Shown: piece after piece, positions 1 through 9,318 of the stretch | Numbering within the stretch: position 1 is the first letter of the stretch | Layout of the letters: the number at the start of each line of letters is the position of its first letter | Assembly: GCA_017537925.1 (NCBI GenBank) | Contig: JAFYJW010000035.1 | Coordinates: 1 to 37,541 of the forward strand | DNA: 37,541 nt | Reading direction: 5' to 3' | DNA from: Synergistes sp. | GTDB taxonomy: Bacteria; Synergistota; Synergistia; Synergistales; Synergistaceae | The notes under the pieces: model-generated | Told to the model about the DNA's origin: nothing | What the model saw: only the letters and a program-made list of their open reading frames with translations | The model's database searches: none | Position numbers and translations under genes: made by a program

Positions 1-1008
1 CATCCTTATCATATCAGAGAGCAGTGCCTGACCCGTTTCGCGCCGTCCGGCGCCGGGGCCTATAAGTGTGACGTCGCCTAAGTTATCTGTTTTTACGGTG
101 ACGGCGTTCACTGCGCCGCCGACCTGTGCCAGAGGATGCGAAGCCGGTATCTCGCGCGGCGTGACATAAGTATGGATGCCTGCTTCGTCGACATCAAATC
201 CGGCAATAAGCTTTATAACATTTCCCTTCTGAGCTGCGGAACTGACCTGCTCAGGCGTTATCTGCGCAATGCCGGTGCGGTCTACGTCATTTACCGCTAT
301 ATCTTTGCCGAAGAGTATTTTTGTAAGTATGACGATCTTTACGGCCGCGTCCCAGCCCTCTACGTCGCCGGTGGGGTCAGCTTCGGCGTAGCCGAGAGCT
401 TTAGCTTCTGCAAGCGCTTCATCGTAAGAAGCGCCGGAACCCATCTTTGTAAGGATGAAGTTCGTCGTGCCGTTCAGTATGCCCTCGACTCCGCGGACGG
501 AGCAGCCTGCCATCCCGTTTCTTATCATATCTATAAGGGGAGTGCCGCTCATCACGACGCCTTCATAGAGGAATTTCGCTCCGTTTTTTTCGGCTGTTGA
601 ATTAAGCTCATCGAAAGCCGCGGCAAGTGGTCCCTTGTTGGTCGTTGTAACGCTGACACCGGCCGACAGCGCGTCGCGTATATGCGACAGCCCCGGTTCG
701 CCGGTCTTCAGGTTCGTAGGAGTGCATTCCGCAAGGACAGTTGCTCCGCAGCGTTTCATAAGTTCGCCGAGAGAGCCTGACGCCTGCTCAAAAGCCTTCA
801 GTGAATTGTGCCGATGCAGCTCGTTCAGGACTGCTTCCATGTCAAGGCCGTGTCCGTTTGCCACAGTGCCTTTAACGACGTCGCATATCAGCACGACGTC
901 GTATTCGAATGAATATTTCTCTTTAAGTTCGTCTTTTTTCTCGTGAAGTATCTCAAGAAGCGCGGTGCCGACATTTCCGCAGCCGGCCAGGGCTATTTTC
1001 TGCTTCAT
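1..1008 (-). CDS. hom: Homoserine dehydrogenase (3' end cut by window)
   Basis: Catalyses NAD(P)-dependent reduction of aspartate semialdehyde to homoserine in the threonine/methionine branch; cytosolic. The reading frame is open for 336 codons and runs off the left edge, so it is partial. The N-terminus MKQKIALAGCGNVGTAL is a Rossmann fold with GCGNVG at about residues 10-15. The conserved EGILNGTTNFIL and ALAEAKALGYAEADPTGDVEG segments of the catalytic domain follow. The frame leaves the window within GPGAGRRETGQALLSDMIR, near the end of the catalytic domain, so a C-terminal ACT domain cannot be judged. I chose the ATG at 1008 because GGAGG lies 7 nt upstream; the in-frame ATG at 1014 sits too close to it. 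It lies downstream of the V-ATPase operon in the same direction but has its own AT-rich promoter region. Confidence 0.93.
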   Translation of the reverse strand, partial: MKQKIALAGCGNVGTALLEILHEKKDELKEKYSFEYDVVLICDVVKGTVANGHGLDMEAVLNELHRHNSLKAFEQASGSLGELMKRCGATVLAECTPTNLKTGEPGLSHIRDALSAGVSVTTTNKGPLAAAFDELNSTAEKNGAKFLYEGVVMSGTPLIDMIRNGMAGCSVRGVEGILNGTTNFILTKMGSGASYDEALAEAKALGYAEADPTGDVEGWDAAVKIVILTKILFGKDIAVNDVDRTGIAQITPEQVSSAAQKGNVIKLIAGFDVDEAGIHTYVTPREIPASHPLAQVGGAVNAVTVKTDNLGDVTLIGPGAGRRETGQALLSDMIRM

Positions 1009-1037
1009 CTGCATTCCTCCGTTGCCGCATGATTAAA

Positions 1038-1075
1038 ATTATATAGATTATATCGTAAAAATCCCATTTTTAAAG
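1038..1075 (-). promoter_or_regulatory. Probable hom promoter region (two TATAAT hexamers)
   Basis: On the minus strand two TATAAT hexamers occur at 1052-1047 and 1043-1038, about 30-45 nt upstream of the hom start. A poor -35 (CTTTAA) lies 17 nt upstream of the first. The region is AT-rich compared with its surroundings. Assignment as the hom promoter is inferred from position. Confidence 0.35.
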
Positions 1076-1090
1076 TTTTCACGGCAGACA

Positions 1091-1120
1091 ATAAGACCTG
1101 CCGTTTTGAGCAGGTCTTAT
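1091..1120 (-). terminator. Hairpin after ntpB, probable operon end
   Basis: Perfect 11-bp inverted repeat (ATAAGACCTGC / GCAGGTCTTAT) with an 8-nt loop, starting 25 nt after the ntpB stop codon. No clear U-tract follows on the minus strand, so it may be a weak terminator or an mRNA 3'-end stabiliser rather than a canonical intrinsic terminator. Confidence 0.5.
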
Positions 1121-1145
1121 CCTTTATCGCTTGTATGCAGGATTT

Positions 1146-2525
1146 TTATTGTCTGTTTTTCCTGATATGGGCTTCAATGTCAGCCATGCTGACGCGGGTG
1201 AGTTCGCCCGCGGGCAGTTCGCCTAATATCTCCCATGCGCTGTCCAGAGAATATCCTATCTCGCGTCCTTCCTCATAACCCTGTTTGAGGAAATTCTCTT
1301 CGAATAATTTTCCGAAAGAGAGGAACGCCTTGTCGGTTTTGGAAAGTTCATCCTCTCCTACGACTCCCGCTAATGAACGTACGTCCTGGACGCGGCTGTA
1401 TGAAGCGAACAGCTGGCTCGAAACGCTGGGGTGATCTTCGCGCGTGTATCCCTTGCCTATGCCGTCCTTCATCAGACGCGAGAGGCTTGTCAGGACGTCA
1501 ATGGGAGGATAGATATTTTTCGCGTCAAGCTCTCTTGAGAGCACTATCTGCCCCTCTGTTATGAAACCGGTAAGGTCCGGTATCGGGTGGGTGATGTCGT
1601 CGTTGGGCATCGTGAGTATCGGAATCTGCGTGACGCTTCCTTCTTTACCCCGTACGACTCCGGCGCGTTCGTAGAGCGACGCGAGGTCGCTGTAAAGATA
1701 GGCCGGATAGCCTTTGCGGCTCGGCACTTCTCCCGCCGCCACACCGAGCTCGCGCAGCGCTTCACAGTAGCTCGTCATATCTGTCATGATCACGAGGACA
1801 TGCATCCCCAGCTCGTAAGCGAGATATTCCGCAGTTGTAAGGGCCATTTTCGGGGTGGCTATGCGTTCGATGACAGGGTCATCCGCAAGGTTCAGGAAGG
1901 TTACGATGTTGTTTGAATGCCCCTTTGATGAAAGCTCCTGAGTGAAATAGGCGGCGTCGTCATGCTTGACACCGATTCCCGCAAATACGACCGCGAACTC
2001 ATCTGAGCCGATGACCTTTGCCTGCGTTGCTATCTGCACGGCAAGCTTGTTGTGCGGCAGACCGTTGCCCGAGAATATCGGGAGCTTTTGTCCGCGTATC
2101 AGCGTCATCAGCGTGTCTATCGCCGATATGCCTGTGTGGATGAAATCACGCGGGTACTGGCGCGCCATCGGATTAAGCGGCAGCCCGTTTATGTTGACGC
2201 GTTTGCCGCCGTGCAGTTCGCCGCAGCCGTCGCGCGGCTCTCCCAGGCCGTTGAAGGTGCGCCCGAGCATATATTTCGAAAGGTGCACTTCAAGAGGTTT
2301 GCCGAGGAATCTGACCTTTGTGCTTTTCGGCACAAGGTTTTCCGTCCCGTTGAAGACCTGGACCAGCGTGGCTTTCTCACTGACCGATTTGACCTGACCG
2401 TGGCGGCGGACTCCCTTGCTGTCGCGAATGTCCACCAGCTCTCCGTAGCCGACGCCGACAACGTTCTCAACCAGTATAAAGGGCCCTTCTATGTCTTTTA
2501 CACCGATATATTCGGCCTGTGCCAT
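1146..2525 (-). CDS. ntpB: V-type ATP synthase subunit B
   Basis: Non-catalytic nucleotide-binding subunit of the A3B3 head of the V/A-type ATPase; it alternates with subunit A. 459 residues, normal for the family. The degenerate P-loop region reads [11 protein letters not shown], as usual for B subunits. Further family blocks are [36 protein letters not shown] and [26 protein letters not shown] start at 2534 is possible, but its ribosome-binding site would be only 2 nt away. ATG at 2525 is better placed after GGGGCGGTGAG and begins 1 nt after the ntpA stop. It is the last gene of the operon and is followed by a hairpin. Confidence 0.95.
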   Translation of the reverse strand: MAQAEYIGVKDIEGPFILVENVVGVGYGELVDIRDSKGVRRHGQVKSVSEKATLVQVFNGTENLVPKSTKVRFLGKPLEVHLSKYMLGRTFNGLGEPRDGCGELHGGKRVNINGLPLNPMARQYPRDFIHTGISAIDTLMTLIRGQKLPIFSGNGLPHNKLAVQIATQAKVIGSDEFAVVFAGIGVKHDDAAYFTQELSSKGHSNNIVTFLNLADDPVIERIATPKMALTTAEYLAYELGMHVLVIMTDMTSYCEALRELGVAAGEVPSRKGYPAYLYSDLASLYERAGVVRGKEGSVTQIPILTMPNDDITHPIPDLTGFITEGQIVLSRELDAKNIYPPIDVLTSLSRLMKDGIGKGYTREDHPSVSSQLFASYSRVQDVRSLAGVVGEDELSKTDKAFLSFGKLFEENFLKQGYEEGREIGYSLDSAWEILGELPAGELTRVSMADIEAHIRKNRQ

Positions 2526-2526
2526 G

Positions 2527-4332
2527 CTACTCACCGCCCCTTATTTTTCTTGTGCGTTCGGTGGCGACGCGGTTCAGATGTGCGTCCAGCCGTTTGCGCA
2601 GGTTGTCGAAGCCCTCCCTGTCATCTGCGGCAAGTTCGCGCAGATGCGTTATGGCTTCTACGGATTCGTCGTCTTTTATCAGCGATATCGGAATATCTTT
2701 GCGTATAAGCTCCATTGCTTTGTGGTAGAACTCGAGTATCACCGACAATATCTCAAAGCCCTTGAGCGGCGGCGAGAAGGAGTCTGAGCCGAAGGAATTC
2801 TGCTGCAGGTATCCGTTCTTTATGAGAAATGCGGTGAATGCTATGAGGCGCTGATCGTCGGGGAGCACATCCTCTCCCACGAGTTTTATGACCTGCTGTA
2901 TCTTGTTGTCTTCGGCGAGGATGTTTCTTGCCTCGTCACGCAGATCTCCCCAGCGCGGATTTATGTTGCTGCAGAACCACCCGTTTACTTCCGACGAGTA
3001 TTCGCTGTATGAATCCGTCCATGAGATGGCGGGGTAGTGGCGCGCGTTCGCAAGGTTTTTGTCAAGCCCCCAGAAACAGCGGATGAATCTTTTTGTATGG
3101 CGCGTAACAGGTTCGGTGAAATCCCCGCCCGGAGGCGAGACCGCGCCGATAACGCTTACGCTGCCGTTTTCACCGTTTAGAGTGATGACTCTGCCGGCGC
3201 GCTCGTAGAATTCGGCCAGCCGGCTCGGCAGGTACGCGGGGAATCCTTCTTCCGCGGGGATCTCTTCAAGACGTCCGGAAAGCTCGCGCAGTGCCTCGGC
3301 CCAGCGCGACGTGGAATCGGCCATTATCGCCACGTCATACCCCATATCCCTGAAGTATTCGGCAAGCGTGATGCCTGTGTATATGGACGCTTCACGTGCA
3401 GCGACGGGCATGTTGGACGTGTTTGCGATGAGTATAGTTCGCTCCATCAGAGGACGCCCTGATCTTGGATCTTCAAGTACAGGGAATTGTTCGAGAACGT
3501 CGGTCATCTCATTGCCGCGCTCTCCGCAGCCTATATAGATGACGACCTGGGCGTCGCCCCATTTGGCGAGCTGATGCTGCGTTACCGTTTTTCCTGTCCC
3601 GAATCCTCCCGGTATGCATGCCGTGCCGCCTTTTGCAAGCGGGAAAAGTCCGTCTATGACGCGCTGCCCGGTTACGAACGGTTCATTGGGAAGGAGGCGT
3701 TCTCTGTAAGGACGCGGGGAACGTACAGGCCAGCGCTGTATTATAGGAATGGAAAATTCTCTTCCGAAAGCGTCCCTGATTTTTGCCACGTCGCCATCAG
3801 CTTTATACCTGCCTCCGGGAATCACCCATGTGACCTCTCCTTCGACCCCCGGCGGCGTCATGATCTTGTGGACGAGAAGCGGCGTTTCCTGTGTTGTGGC
3901 AAGGACGACACCTCCAGAAACAAGGTCTCCGACTTTCACTGCCGGCGTTATATCCCACAGACGCTCTCGGTTTATCATGTTGACGGACGTACCTGGCGAT
4001 ACATACATGCCCTCCGCTTCCATGAGCGAATCGAGCGGGCGCCCGATACCGTCGAAGAAGCTGCCTATAAGTCCCGGGCCAAGCTCCACGGAGAGAGGTT
4101 CGCCGGTGCCGGCTACGTCTTCATGGATACGCAGACCGTCGGTATCCTCATAGACCTGGATCGTGGCCTCGTCTCCTTCCATTTTTATTATTTCTCCCAT
4201 CAGAGCTCTGGGGCCGACCTTAACGACTTCTCTCATCGCGAATTCGCGCATCCCCGACGCTTTTATGACGGGGCCGTTAACGAACTCGACATTGCCGTGA
4301 TGCGGAGTATATGAGCTGTTCTTTGCTTCCAA
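2527..4332 (-). CDS. ntpA: V-type ATP synthase subunit A (catalytic)
   Basis: Catalytic ATP-hydrolysing or synthesising subunit of the cytoplasmic head. 601 residues, typical length. Features in order: N-terminal barrel (GPVIKASGM near 20), the family-specific non-homologous insert near 110-190 ([21 protein letters not shown]), P-loop GGFGTGKT at 242-249, the [17 protein letters not shown] block with the catalytic glutamate, and [36 protein letters not shown] spread over the Walker B and beta-E region. The start is TTG at 4332, supported by AGGAGG 8 nt upstream; no better in-frame start is seen. It begins 20 nt after ntpE and nearly abuts ntpB. Confidence 0.96.
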   Translation of the reverse strand: MEAKNSSYTPHHGNVEFVNGPVIKASGMREFAMREVVKVGPRALMGEIIKMEGDEATIQVYEDTDGLRIHEDVAGTGEPLSVELGPGLIGSFFDGIGRPLDSLMEAEGMYVSPGTSVNMINRERLWDITPAVKVGDLVSGGVVLATTQETPLLVHKIMTPPGVEGEVTWVIPGGRYKADGDVAKIRDAFGREFSIPIIQRWPVRSPRPYRERLLPNEPFVTGQRVIDGLFPLAKGGTACIPGGFGTGKTVTQHQLAKWGDAQVVIYIGCGERGNEMTDVLEQFPVLEDPRSGRPLMERTILIANTSNMPVAAREASIYTGITLAEYFRDMGYDVAIMADSTSRWAEALRELSGRLEEIPAEEGFPAYLPSRLAEFYERAGRVITLNGENGSVSVIGAVSPPGGDFTEPVTRHTKRFIRCFWGLDKNLANARHYPAISWTDSYSEYSSEVNGWFCSNINPRWGDLRDEARNILAEDNKIQQVIKLVGEDVLPDDQRLIAFTAFLIKNGYLQQNSFGSDSFSPPLKGFEILSVILEFYHKAMELIRKDIPISLIKDDESVEAITHLRELAADDREGFDNLRKRLDAHLNRVATERTRKIRGGE

Positions 4333-4352
4333 CGGCTATCCCTCCTATGCCC

Positions 4353-4967
4353 CTACAGCAATGGGAGCAGCCTTTCTGCCAGAGAATCGGCCATTTCCTG
4401 CGTGATATTCTGCCAGTCCATGTTTACCTGTCTTTGGCCGTCGGCGGTCGAGACCCAGCAGCCGCCCAATATCGGCGCGGGATCCGTGCTGAATGAGATC
4501 GAAACGTCGGGGTATATTTCATGCAGTTTTTGCTCCACCGGTTCTGCCAGCGGGAGATCCGTGGCCGAGAAGCGGATGCTCAGGCCGTCTTTTGTGCCGA
4601 GGGATTCTATCGCGTCTATGCACATCCCGGTGAGTATCTCTTTATAATCCTCCCGGCCGCGAAGATGCACCAGCTTATCCTGAAGCAGCCCCATAGCGTC
4701 GGAAAGGAGTCTGTTCTGAAGACGCAGAGTCTCGGTCGCCTTCTCACGTTCGGCAGAGAGAATCTGCCTGCGTTTGATATCTTCGGAGCGTTTTTTTGCG
4801 TCCTGAAGAATCATGTCCGTCTCCTGCTGAAGTTTTTCCGTTTCGCCGGCTATCCATTCGTCGGCTTCGCGGCGCCCCTGAGTCAGCGCGGCCTTTTTTT
4901 CGCTGTTTGCAGATTCCAGTATTATGTCTCTGAGACTGTCTATTTTTTCGTTAGATACTTCTTTCAT
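4353..4967 (-). CDS. ntpE: V-type ATP synthase subunit E (peripheral stalk)
   Basis: Peripheral stalk subunit that pairs with the G/H subunit to hold the head against rotation. 204 residues. The N-terminal half (about 10-100) is charged, helical and coiled-coil-like (EKKAALTQGRREADEWI, then many E/K/R). The C-terminal globular half contains CWVSTADGQRQVNMDWQN, resembling the VxxxNTLxxR region of the family. I prefer ATG at 4967, preceded by GAGGTGAG; an upstream GTG at 4979 overlaps that ribosome-binding site. Gene order F-E-A supports the call. Confidence 0.88.
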   Translation of the reverse strand: MKEVSNEKIDSLRDIILESANSEKKAALTQGRREADEWIAGETEKLQQETDMILQDAKKRSEDIKRRQILSAEREKATETLRLQNRLLSDAMGLLQDKLVHLRGREDYKEILTGMCIDAIESLGTKDGLSIRFSATDLPLAEPVEQKLHEIYPDVSISFSTDPAPILGGCWVSTADGQRQVNMDWQNITQEMADSLAERLLPLL

Positions 4968-5036
4968 TATATATCTCACCTCTTGTACGGAATGATATCC
5001 GCAGAGTTGATGAAGACGTGCGGGCGCGGCGCGCCG

Positions 5037-5345
5037 TTACATTTTTACCCCTATTGCTTCCTGAACGTATTTTGTAAGAAAATCCGGCCCTCTTTTTGTC
5101 CCGTGTCTGTCGGGAATCTCGACAACAAGCGGCAGATCTCCGCCTTCGCGCAGCTGCTGGATGATATCCGGGGCAAGCGATGCCGCGCCTTCAGTCACGG
5201 CAAGGATGGCCAGATCTCTCATTTTCACAGCTTTGCTTATAGCGGCGAAAGCATCCTCTGGGGTGTGCACGATAACGCCGTCCATGCCCGCAAGCCGCAT
5301 CCCGACAAGGGAGTCGTGGTTGTCGCTTATAAGATAGGCCTTCAC
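5037..5345 (-). CDS. ntpF: V-type ATP synthase subunit F
   Basis: Small central-stalk subunit that binds subunit D and modulates activity. 102 residues, the usual size. MKAYLISDNHDSLVGMRLAGMDGVI matches the family's N-terminal strand and the following G-x-xLAG loop. The C-terminus (LTKYVQEAIGVKM) is the helix that packs on D. The start is GTG at 5345 with AAGGGT upstream; there is a 12-nt gap after ntpK. Confidence 0.9.
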   Translation of the reverse strand: MKAYLISDNHDSLVGMRLAGMDGVIVHTPEDAFAAISKAVKMRDLAILAVTEGAASLAPDIIQQLREGGDLPLVVEIPDRHGTKRGPDFLTKYVQEAIGVKM

Positions 5346-5357
5346 TCTCGTACCCTT

Positions 5358-5783
5358 CTACAGGCGCTGTATTATCAGCAGCGATATGATGATGCCGTAT
5401 ATCGCGATGCCTTCGGCAAGCCCGAGGTAGATAAGCGTGGTGCCGAGCATTTCCGGTTTTTCGCCTACAAGACCGATAGCCGCGGAACCGACGTTTGCAA
5501 CGGCAAATCCTGCCGCAAGACATGCTATGCCGGTGGCAAGAGAGGCTGCCATGAAGCCTATGCCCGCACCGACAGTGATCTCCTTGGCCGCGGCGGCGCT
5601 TTCAGCCGCAGAGGATGCGCCGGAGGTAAGCGCGATCACCGCACCGGTAAGTACGAGCAGCGACGAGACCGCCGCAACCGAAGCGTAGATCCTGCTGCTC
5701 CCGCGAAAACCTGCGCGCTTCATGGCGTATCCTGCAATGATAAGAGTTGCTACCGTACCGCAGCTTATTATTAACCCAAACAT
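5358..5783 (-). CDS. ntpK: V-type ATP synthase subunit K (membrane rotor ring)
   Basis: Proteolipid subunit of the membrane rotor ring carrying H+ or Na+. 141 residues with four hydrophobic segments (about 5-24, 33-55, 69-102, 114-140), i.e. two fused hairpins. The ion-carrying carboxylate is Glu124 in GLAEGIAIYG of TM4. TM2 (VAAVSSLLVLTGAVIAL) has no matching carboxylate, so the doubled subunit carries one ion. I also see no TQ pair in TM2 like the one that contributes sodium ligands in the Enterococcus ring, so ion specificity cannot be read with confidence. Start ATG at 5783 behind GGGTGA. Confidence 0.94.
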   Translation of the reverse strand: MFGLIISCGTVATLIIAGYAMKRAGFRGSSRIYASVAAVSSLLVLTGAVIALTSGASSAAESAAAAKEITVGAGIGFMAASLATGIACLAAGFAVANVGSAAIGLVGEKPEMLGTTLIYLGLAEGIAIYGIIISLLIIQRL

Positions 5784-5854
5784 CCTGTTATCACCCTTTC
5801 GTTTATTAAAAAAGCATTGTTTCTCCGTTTGATAAACTCTATTTCTCCGCCCGG

Positions 5855-7819
5855 CTACGCGCCTTTTGCGGAGCTGGCTCTGCCGCTTTCTTTTTTCCAG
5901 CCTACCGGCTTGAAATTACTTCCTCCTCCCTTGTAGAACTTTCCGAAGAACTCATAGTATTCCAGGCGAAGGGTCTGTATAAAAACTATCAGCCCTTCGA
6001 GACATACGATAACGATGTTTCCTATAACAAGAATTATGCCCTTCATAACGATGCCGCCGGGAAGACTGTGCACCATTTCGGCAAGCATTATTACCGCCAG
6101 GGAAAGACCGACATGGTTCAGCGCGAATGCAGCAAGACGCACAAAGGAGGCTGTGTTTGAAACAAAAGACATCAGGCTGTGCATTATTTCAAAGAAATTC
6201 AGCACGACCGATTCTCCCTCTCCCTTCTGGCGGAGCAGATAGCGTGCGAGTACGTCGCGCAGTATCATTACAACGATGAGCACGCCTATGCCGAGCCACA
6301 TTAAGTCCGCTGTTCTCTCAGATACAGGCGAGCCTGTTATGTATATCATGCCTAAAGCGCACAGGGTCCAGTAGAGAGCAAGCCCCGCAAATCCCTGCCC
6401 GTCGAAGAGAAGACGCCCGAAGTCCCTTGCCTTGTATTGCTTTATCATATTCAGCACAAGCCCTATGCTTATCGTGAATATGCCTATCCCGATCGAAACG
6501 GCAAGCAGCGTGTTTACGTCGTCCATAGGCTTCAGCCAGAACTCCGGTATTATGCCCTCGATGCCGAATATGCTTCCGTACATAATGCCAAAGAATATTG
6601 ATGAAAGAGAAGCCATTTTCATCACGGTCCCCAGAGAACGGCGCATTATGCCGCGCTTTACCAGCAGCATCGAACCGAGGAATATCATGATTCCGTGTCC
6701 GACGTCGCCGAACATCAGCCCGAAAAAGAGAATAAATGTGATCGCGACGATCGAAGACGGGTCTATCTCCCCGTACGAAGGCAGGCTGTACATTGCGACG
6801 ATATCCTGGAACGGACGGAATATCGGGTTGTTTTTAAGCTTCGTCGGAATCCTTATGCCGGAGCATTCTATATCCTTCGTGTCTTCCGCCATCAGCACGG
6901 TCGTGGGGGCTTCTTCGGAGATAGTCTTGCTTATCTCGGCATAAGTGTCGGCCGGTATCCAGCCCGACAGTACAAACATGCCGCTGACCTCGCCACGCCC
7001 CTTGCATATGTCGTAAACGCGCTGCATCGTATACAGACGGAAGAAAAGAAGCTCGTATTCCGCGCGGTTCTCGCTGAGCATATCCTTTGCGGCTTTTGCC
7101 AGCCCGCGTATCGCACGCTGACGGTTCGTTATGCGTTTTTCGAGGTCTGCCGAAGGATTTTCTCCCGAGAGCTGGTCTGCGATGTCCTGCAGCGGGAACT
7201 CCCTGAAATAGAGCGCCTCCAGCAGTTTTTTAGTCGGCTCTTCGCAGCCTGGGACTGTCAGGACGAGCAGCCACATGTTTCCTTCCGACTCCGTAAGCTC
7301 GTTTATCACGATCGGCGATTCCGCGCCGCTTTCCAGTAGACGCTGATAATTTTCGTTTGAAAGGCATCCGAAGAAAGCCTTGAGGAACAGCTGATCCGCT
7401 AACTCTTTAGGACCGAATCTGGTCTCGGCAAGCGCGTCGACGAAGATTCTGGCGGCCTGCAGGAGCTCTTCCTCCTCCATAAGCGTGTGACGGCGCTGAT
7501 CCCAGACCCTGAGCCGTTTCGATGCCTGCTCGACCAGCATCCTTGCTTTGGAGAGGGTGAAATCTTTTGTAATGGCAGCCGGCTGCGGTTCCGGTATAGG
7601 TTCCGAAGCAGCTTTCCATACAGTCGATATCTTTGAGAGCAGTTCGTCATAAGGGTTTGCCGTCTCTGTAGTCAGTTTTGAACGCAGAGAGCGGTCGTTG
7701 ACGATGATGTCGAGCGGCATAGGCTGAAAGCCTCCCGACAGCACCATCTCGCGTGCTACCGGCTCCATCTCGGACTGCGGCCCTATCATGGTCAGCGCGA
7801 CCATTTTCATTACTGCCAT
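5855..7819 (-). CDS. ntpI: V-type ATP synthase subunit I (a-type stator)
   Basis: Membrane stator subunit with the ion half-channels. 654 residues. The N-terminal half is cytoplasmic and helical and would attach to the two peripheral stalks (MAVMKMVALTMIGPQSEME start, typical of the family). From about residue 365 the protein is a run of hydrophobic segments starting with FGLMFGDVGHGIMIFLG. The conserved arginine facing the rotor glutamate is in SFVRLAAFALNH (Arg561). A second conserved arginine is in FIQTLRLEYYEFFGKFY, close to the C-terminus. ATG at 7819 is preceded by GGAGGTG inside the end of ntpC, a 10-nt overlap that suggests translational coupling. Confidence 0.95.
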   Translation of the reverse strand: MAVMKMVALTMIGPQSEMEPVAREMVLSGGFQPMPLDIIVNDRSLRSKLTTETANPYDELLSKISTVWKAASEPIPEPQPAAITKDFTLSKARMLVEQASKRLRVWDQRRHTLMEEEELLQAARIFVDALAETRFGPKELADQLFLKAFFGCLSNENYQRLLESGAESPIVINELTESEGNMWLLVLTVPGCEEPTKKLLEALYFREFPLQDIADQLSGENPSADLEKRITNRQRAIRGLAKAAKDMLSENRAEYELLFFRLYTMQRVYDICKGRGEVSGMFVLSGWIPADTYAEISKTISEEAPTTVLMAEDTKDIECSGIRIPTKLKNNPIFRPFQDIVAMYSLPSYGEIDPSSIVAITFILFFGLMFGDVGHGIMIFLGSMLLVKRGIMRRSLGTVMKMASLSSIFFGIMYGSIFGIEGIIPEFWLKPMDDVNTLLAVSIGIGIFTISIGLVLNMIKQYKARDFGRLLFDGQGFAGLALYWTLCALGMIYITGSPVSERTADLMWLGIGVLIVVMILRDVLARYLLRQKGEGESVVLNFFEIMHSLMSFVSNTASFVRLAAFALNHVGLSLAVIMLAEMVHSLPGGIVMKGIILVIGNIVIVCLEGLIVFIQTLRLEYYEFFGKFYKGGGSNFKPVGWKKESGRASSAKGA

Positions 7820-8907
7820 GCCGGTTCACCTCCTGCATTTATCGGCCTGATAAGATACTGAGCCGCCGAACGGCGGTCGTAGTCATATCGCACGTTTTCT
7901 ATCATTCTTATAATGTCGGATATCTCGTGATCCTTCAATATGAAATAGGCGATCGCGGTATGGAAGCCCGGAATGCCGTTTTTGAATATCTCAAGCGCCT
8001 TCAGGTAGTTGAACCTCTTTATCGACATCTCAAGCGCCAGTTCCTTGTCCTCACGGGACAGCGCGTTCCGGAATATCCTCCCGTAGACGGGGAAAAGGGT
8101 CTCTAACGTTTCAAGGCGCTCTTCCGCGGAAAGGTCTCCCCCCGCCATTGCGCGTAAATGCTTCGTCTTTACATTATGCCTGACGGGAAGCAGATAGGCT
8201 ATCGTCTCTTCGACCGTCATGCTGTAATACCACATGCACCTGTGCAGATGATAAATGTTGAGCAGATCGATCCTGCTGCCGAAGAGCGGCTCCAGTATCG
8301 CTCTTTCATTTGCGGAGAGGCTCTTTATGTCGTTGTAGAGTATCGTTTCCACCAGATTGTCGACAGCCATCTCAAGCGAAAAAAGAGACTTTTCTCCGTT
8401 TGTGATCCTGCGGACAGGTTCTCTCAGCACGCTGTAGTATTTTGTGCCGCTGAGCACATCCAGCAGTTCATCGTAGTCGCGGCAGTTCAGAAGAGCTTCG
8501 TAAGGCAGCTCCGCACCCGGGACATGTATAAGGCGCGACCGCATCGCATCGTGATCCATGCGCCTCGTGCGCACCCAGCGGAAGATGCTTTTAAGCTGTT
8601 CTGCCTCAAACCAGCTCATCCAGTCGATGAAAAAGCGGCGCCATTCGTCCTGCAGATAGGAAAGGAAGGTCTCGGCCTCGGTCAGCAGAGAGGAACGCAG
8701 CGCATTCTCAAGATCGACCCTGTGTGTCTTTTCGGAGACCATGATCCCGAGGCTGTTCCTGTACCCGTCAGTATTTTTGAGGAAATCGGCTATGGCGGCG
8801 ACGGAATTCAGGTTAAGCAAAGCCCAATATTCGTCAGCCTTTAAGAGCTGGCTGTACAGCACATGCGCCTTGACTCCCAGTGCAGTCGCGGGACCGTTGG
8901 AAGACAC
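7810..8907 (-). CDS. ntpC: V-type ATP synthase subunit C
   Basis: Subunit C/d-type protein that couples the central stalk to the membrane ring. 365 residues, slightly above the usual 320-350. It is mostly helical without membrane segments. AHVLYSQLLKADEYWALLNLNSVAAIADFLKNTDGY matches the family's N-terminal 'LL..ef..ll...s...i...L..t.Y' pattern. NDIKSLSANERAILEPLFGSRIDLLNIYHLHRCMWYY matches the central 'E.DliNi..i.R' block. The start is GTG at 8907 with AGAGG 9 nt upstream. The final codons overlap ntpI. Confidence 0.9.
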   Translation of the reverse strand: MSSNGPATALGVKAHVLYSQLLKADEYWALLNLNSVAAIADFLKNTDGYRNSLGIMVSEKTHRVDLENALRSSLLTEAETFLSYLQDEWRRFFIDWMSWFEAEQLKSIFRWVRTRRMDHDAMRSRLIHVPGAELPYEALLNCRDYDELLDVLSGTKYYSVLREPVRRITNGEKSLFSLEMAVDNLVETILYNDIKSLSANERAILEPLFGSRIDLLNIYHLHRCMWYYSMTVEETIAYLLPVRHNVKTKHLRAMAGGDLSAEERLETLETLFPVYGRIFRNALSREDKELALEMSIKRFNYLKALEIFKNGIPGFHTAIAYFILKDHEISDIIRMIENVRYDYDRRSAAQYLIRPINAGGEPAWQ

Positions 8908-8912
8908 AGACG

Positions 8913-9254
8913 TCAGCCTCTTTTCCTCGAAATGAAAGCTTTTGCGGTCTCAGATACTATGGCGTCGATCACGGGTTCGACATTTTCCTCAAAACGCTTC
9001 TGCATGCGCGCGCGTTCTTCTTTGCCTATCCCCGCTATCTGGGCGGCTTCGGTCTTTGCCGAGTTAAGCGCCGTTTCCATTATATTTTTGGCCTGTTCTC
9101 TCGCAGAAGCCATAGTGCTGCTGCGTTCGGAGCTGAATTTATCCCGTGCGGTCTGCAGCATCGCCTCGGCTTCCGTCTTTGAATCATTGACTATCCTTTT
9201 AGCCTCGGCTTCCGCTCCCAAAAGAACCGCGAGGACTTCATGCAGCGTGCTCAT
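8913..9254 (-). CDS. V-type ATP synthase G/H-like peripheral stalk subunit
   Basis: 113-residue, almost entirely charged and alanine-rich helical protein (AEAEAKRIVNDSKTEAEAML, AREQAKNIMETALNSAKTEAA) with no membrane segment. This is the composition of the long coiled-coil stalk subunit (called G or H) that pairs with subunit E. The position between ntpD and ntpC supports the role; sequence motifs alone would not. I chose ATG at 9254 (MSTLHEVLAVLL) because AGGAGG lies 9 nt upstream; the upstream ATG at 9275 precedes that site. It ends 5 nt before the ntpC start codon. Confidence 0.8.
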   Translation of the reverse strand: MSTLHEVLAVLLGAEAEAKRIVNDSKTEAEAMLQTARDKFSSERSSTMASAREQAKNIMETALNSAKTEAAQIAGIGKEERARMQKRFEENVEPVIDAIVSETAKAFISRKRG

Positions 9255-9318
9255 GACAAAAATTCCTCCTGTCATTATTCTGAAAAAATATATATATAAA
9301 GCGGAAAGAGTGCTTTCA

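Noticed and set aside
4521-5774. 417-codon plus-strand frame through ntpE, ntpF and ntpK
   Set aside because: Antisense shadow across three confirmed V-ATPase genes.
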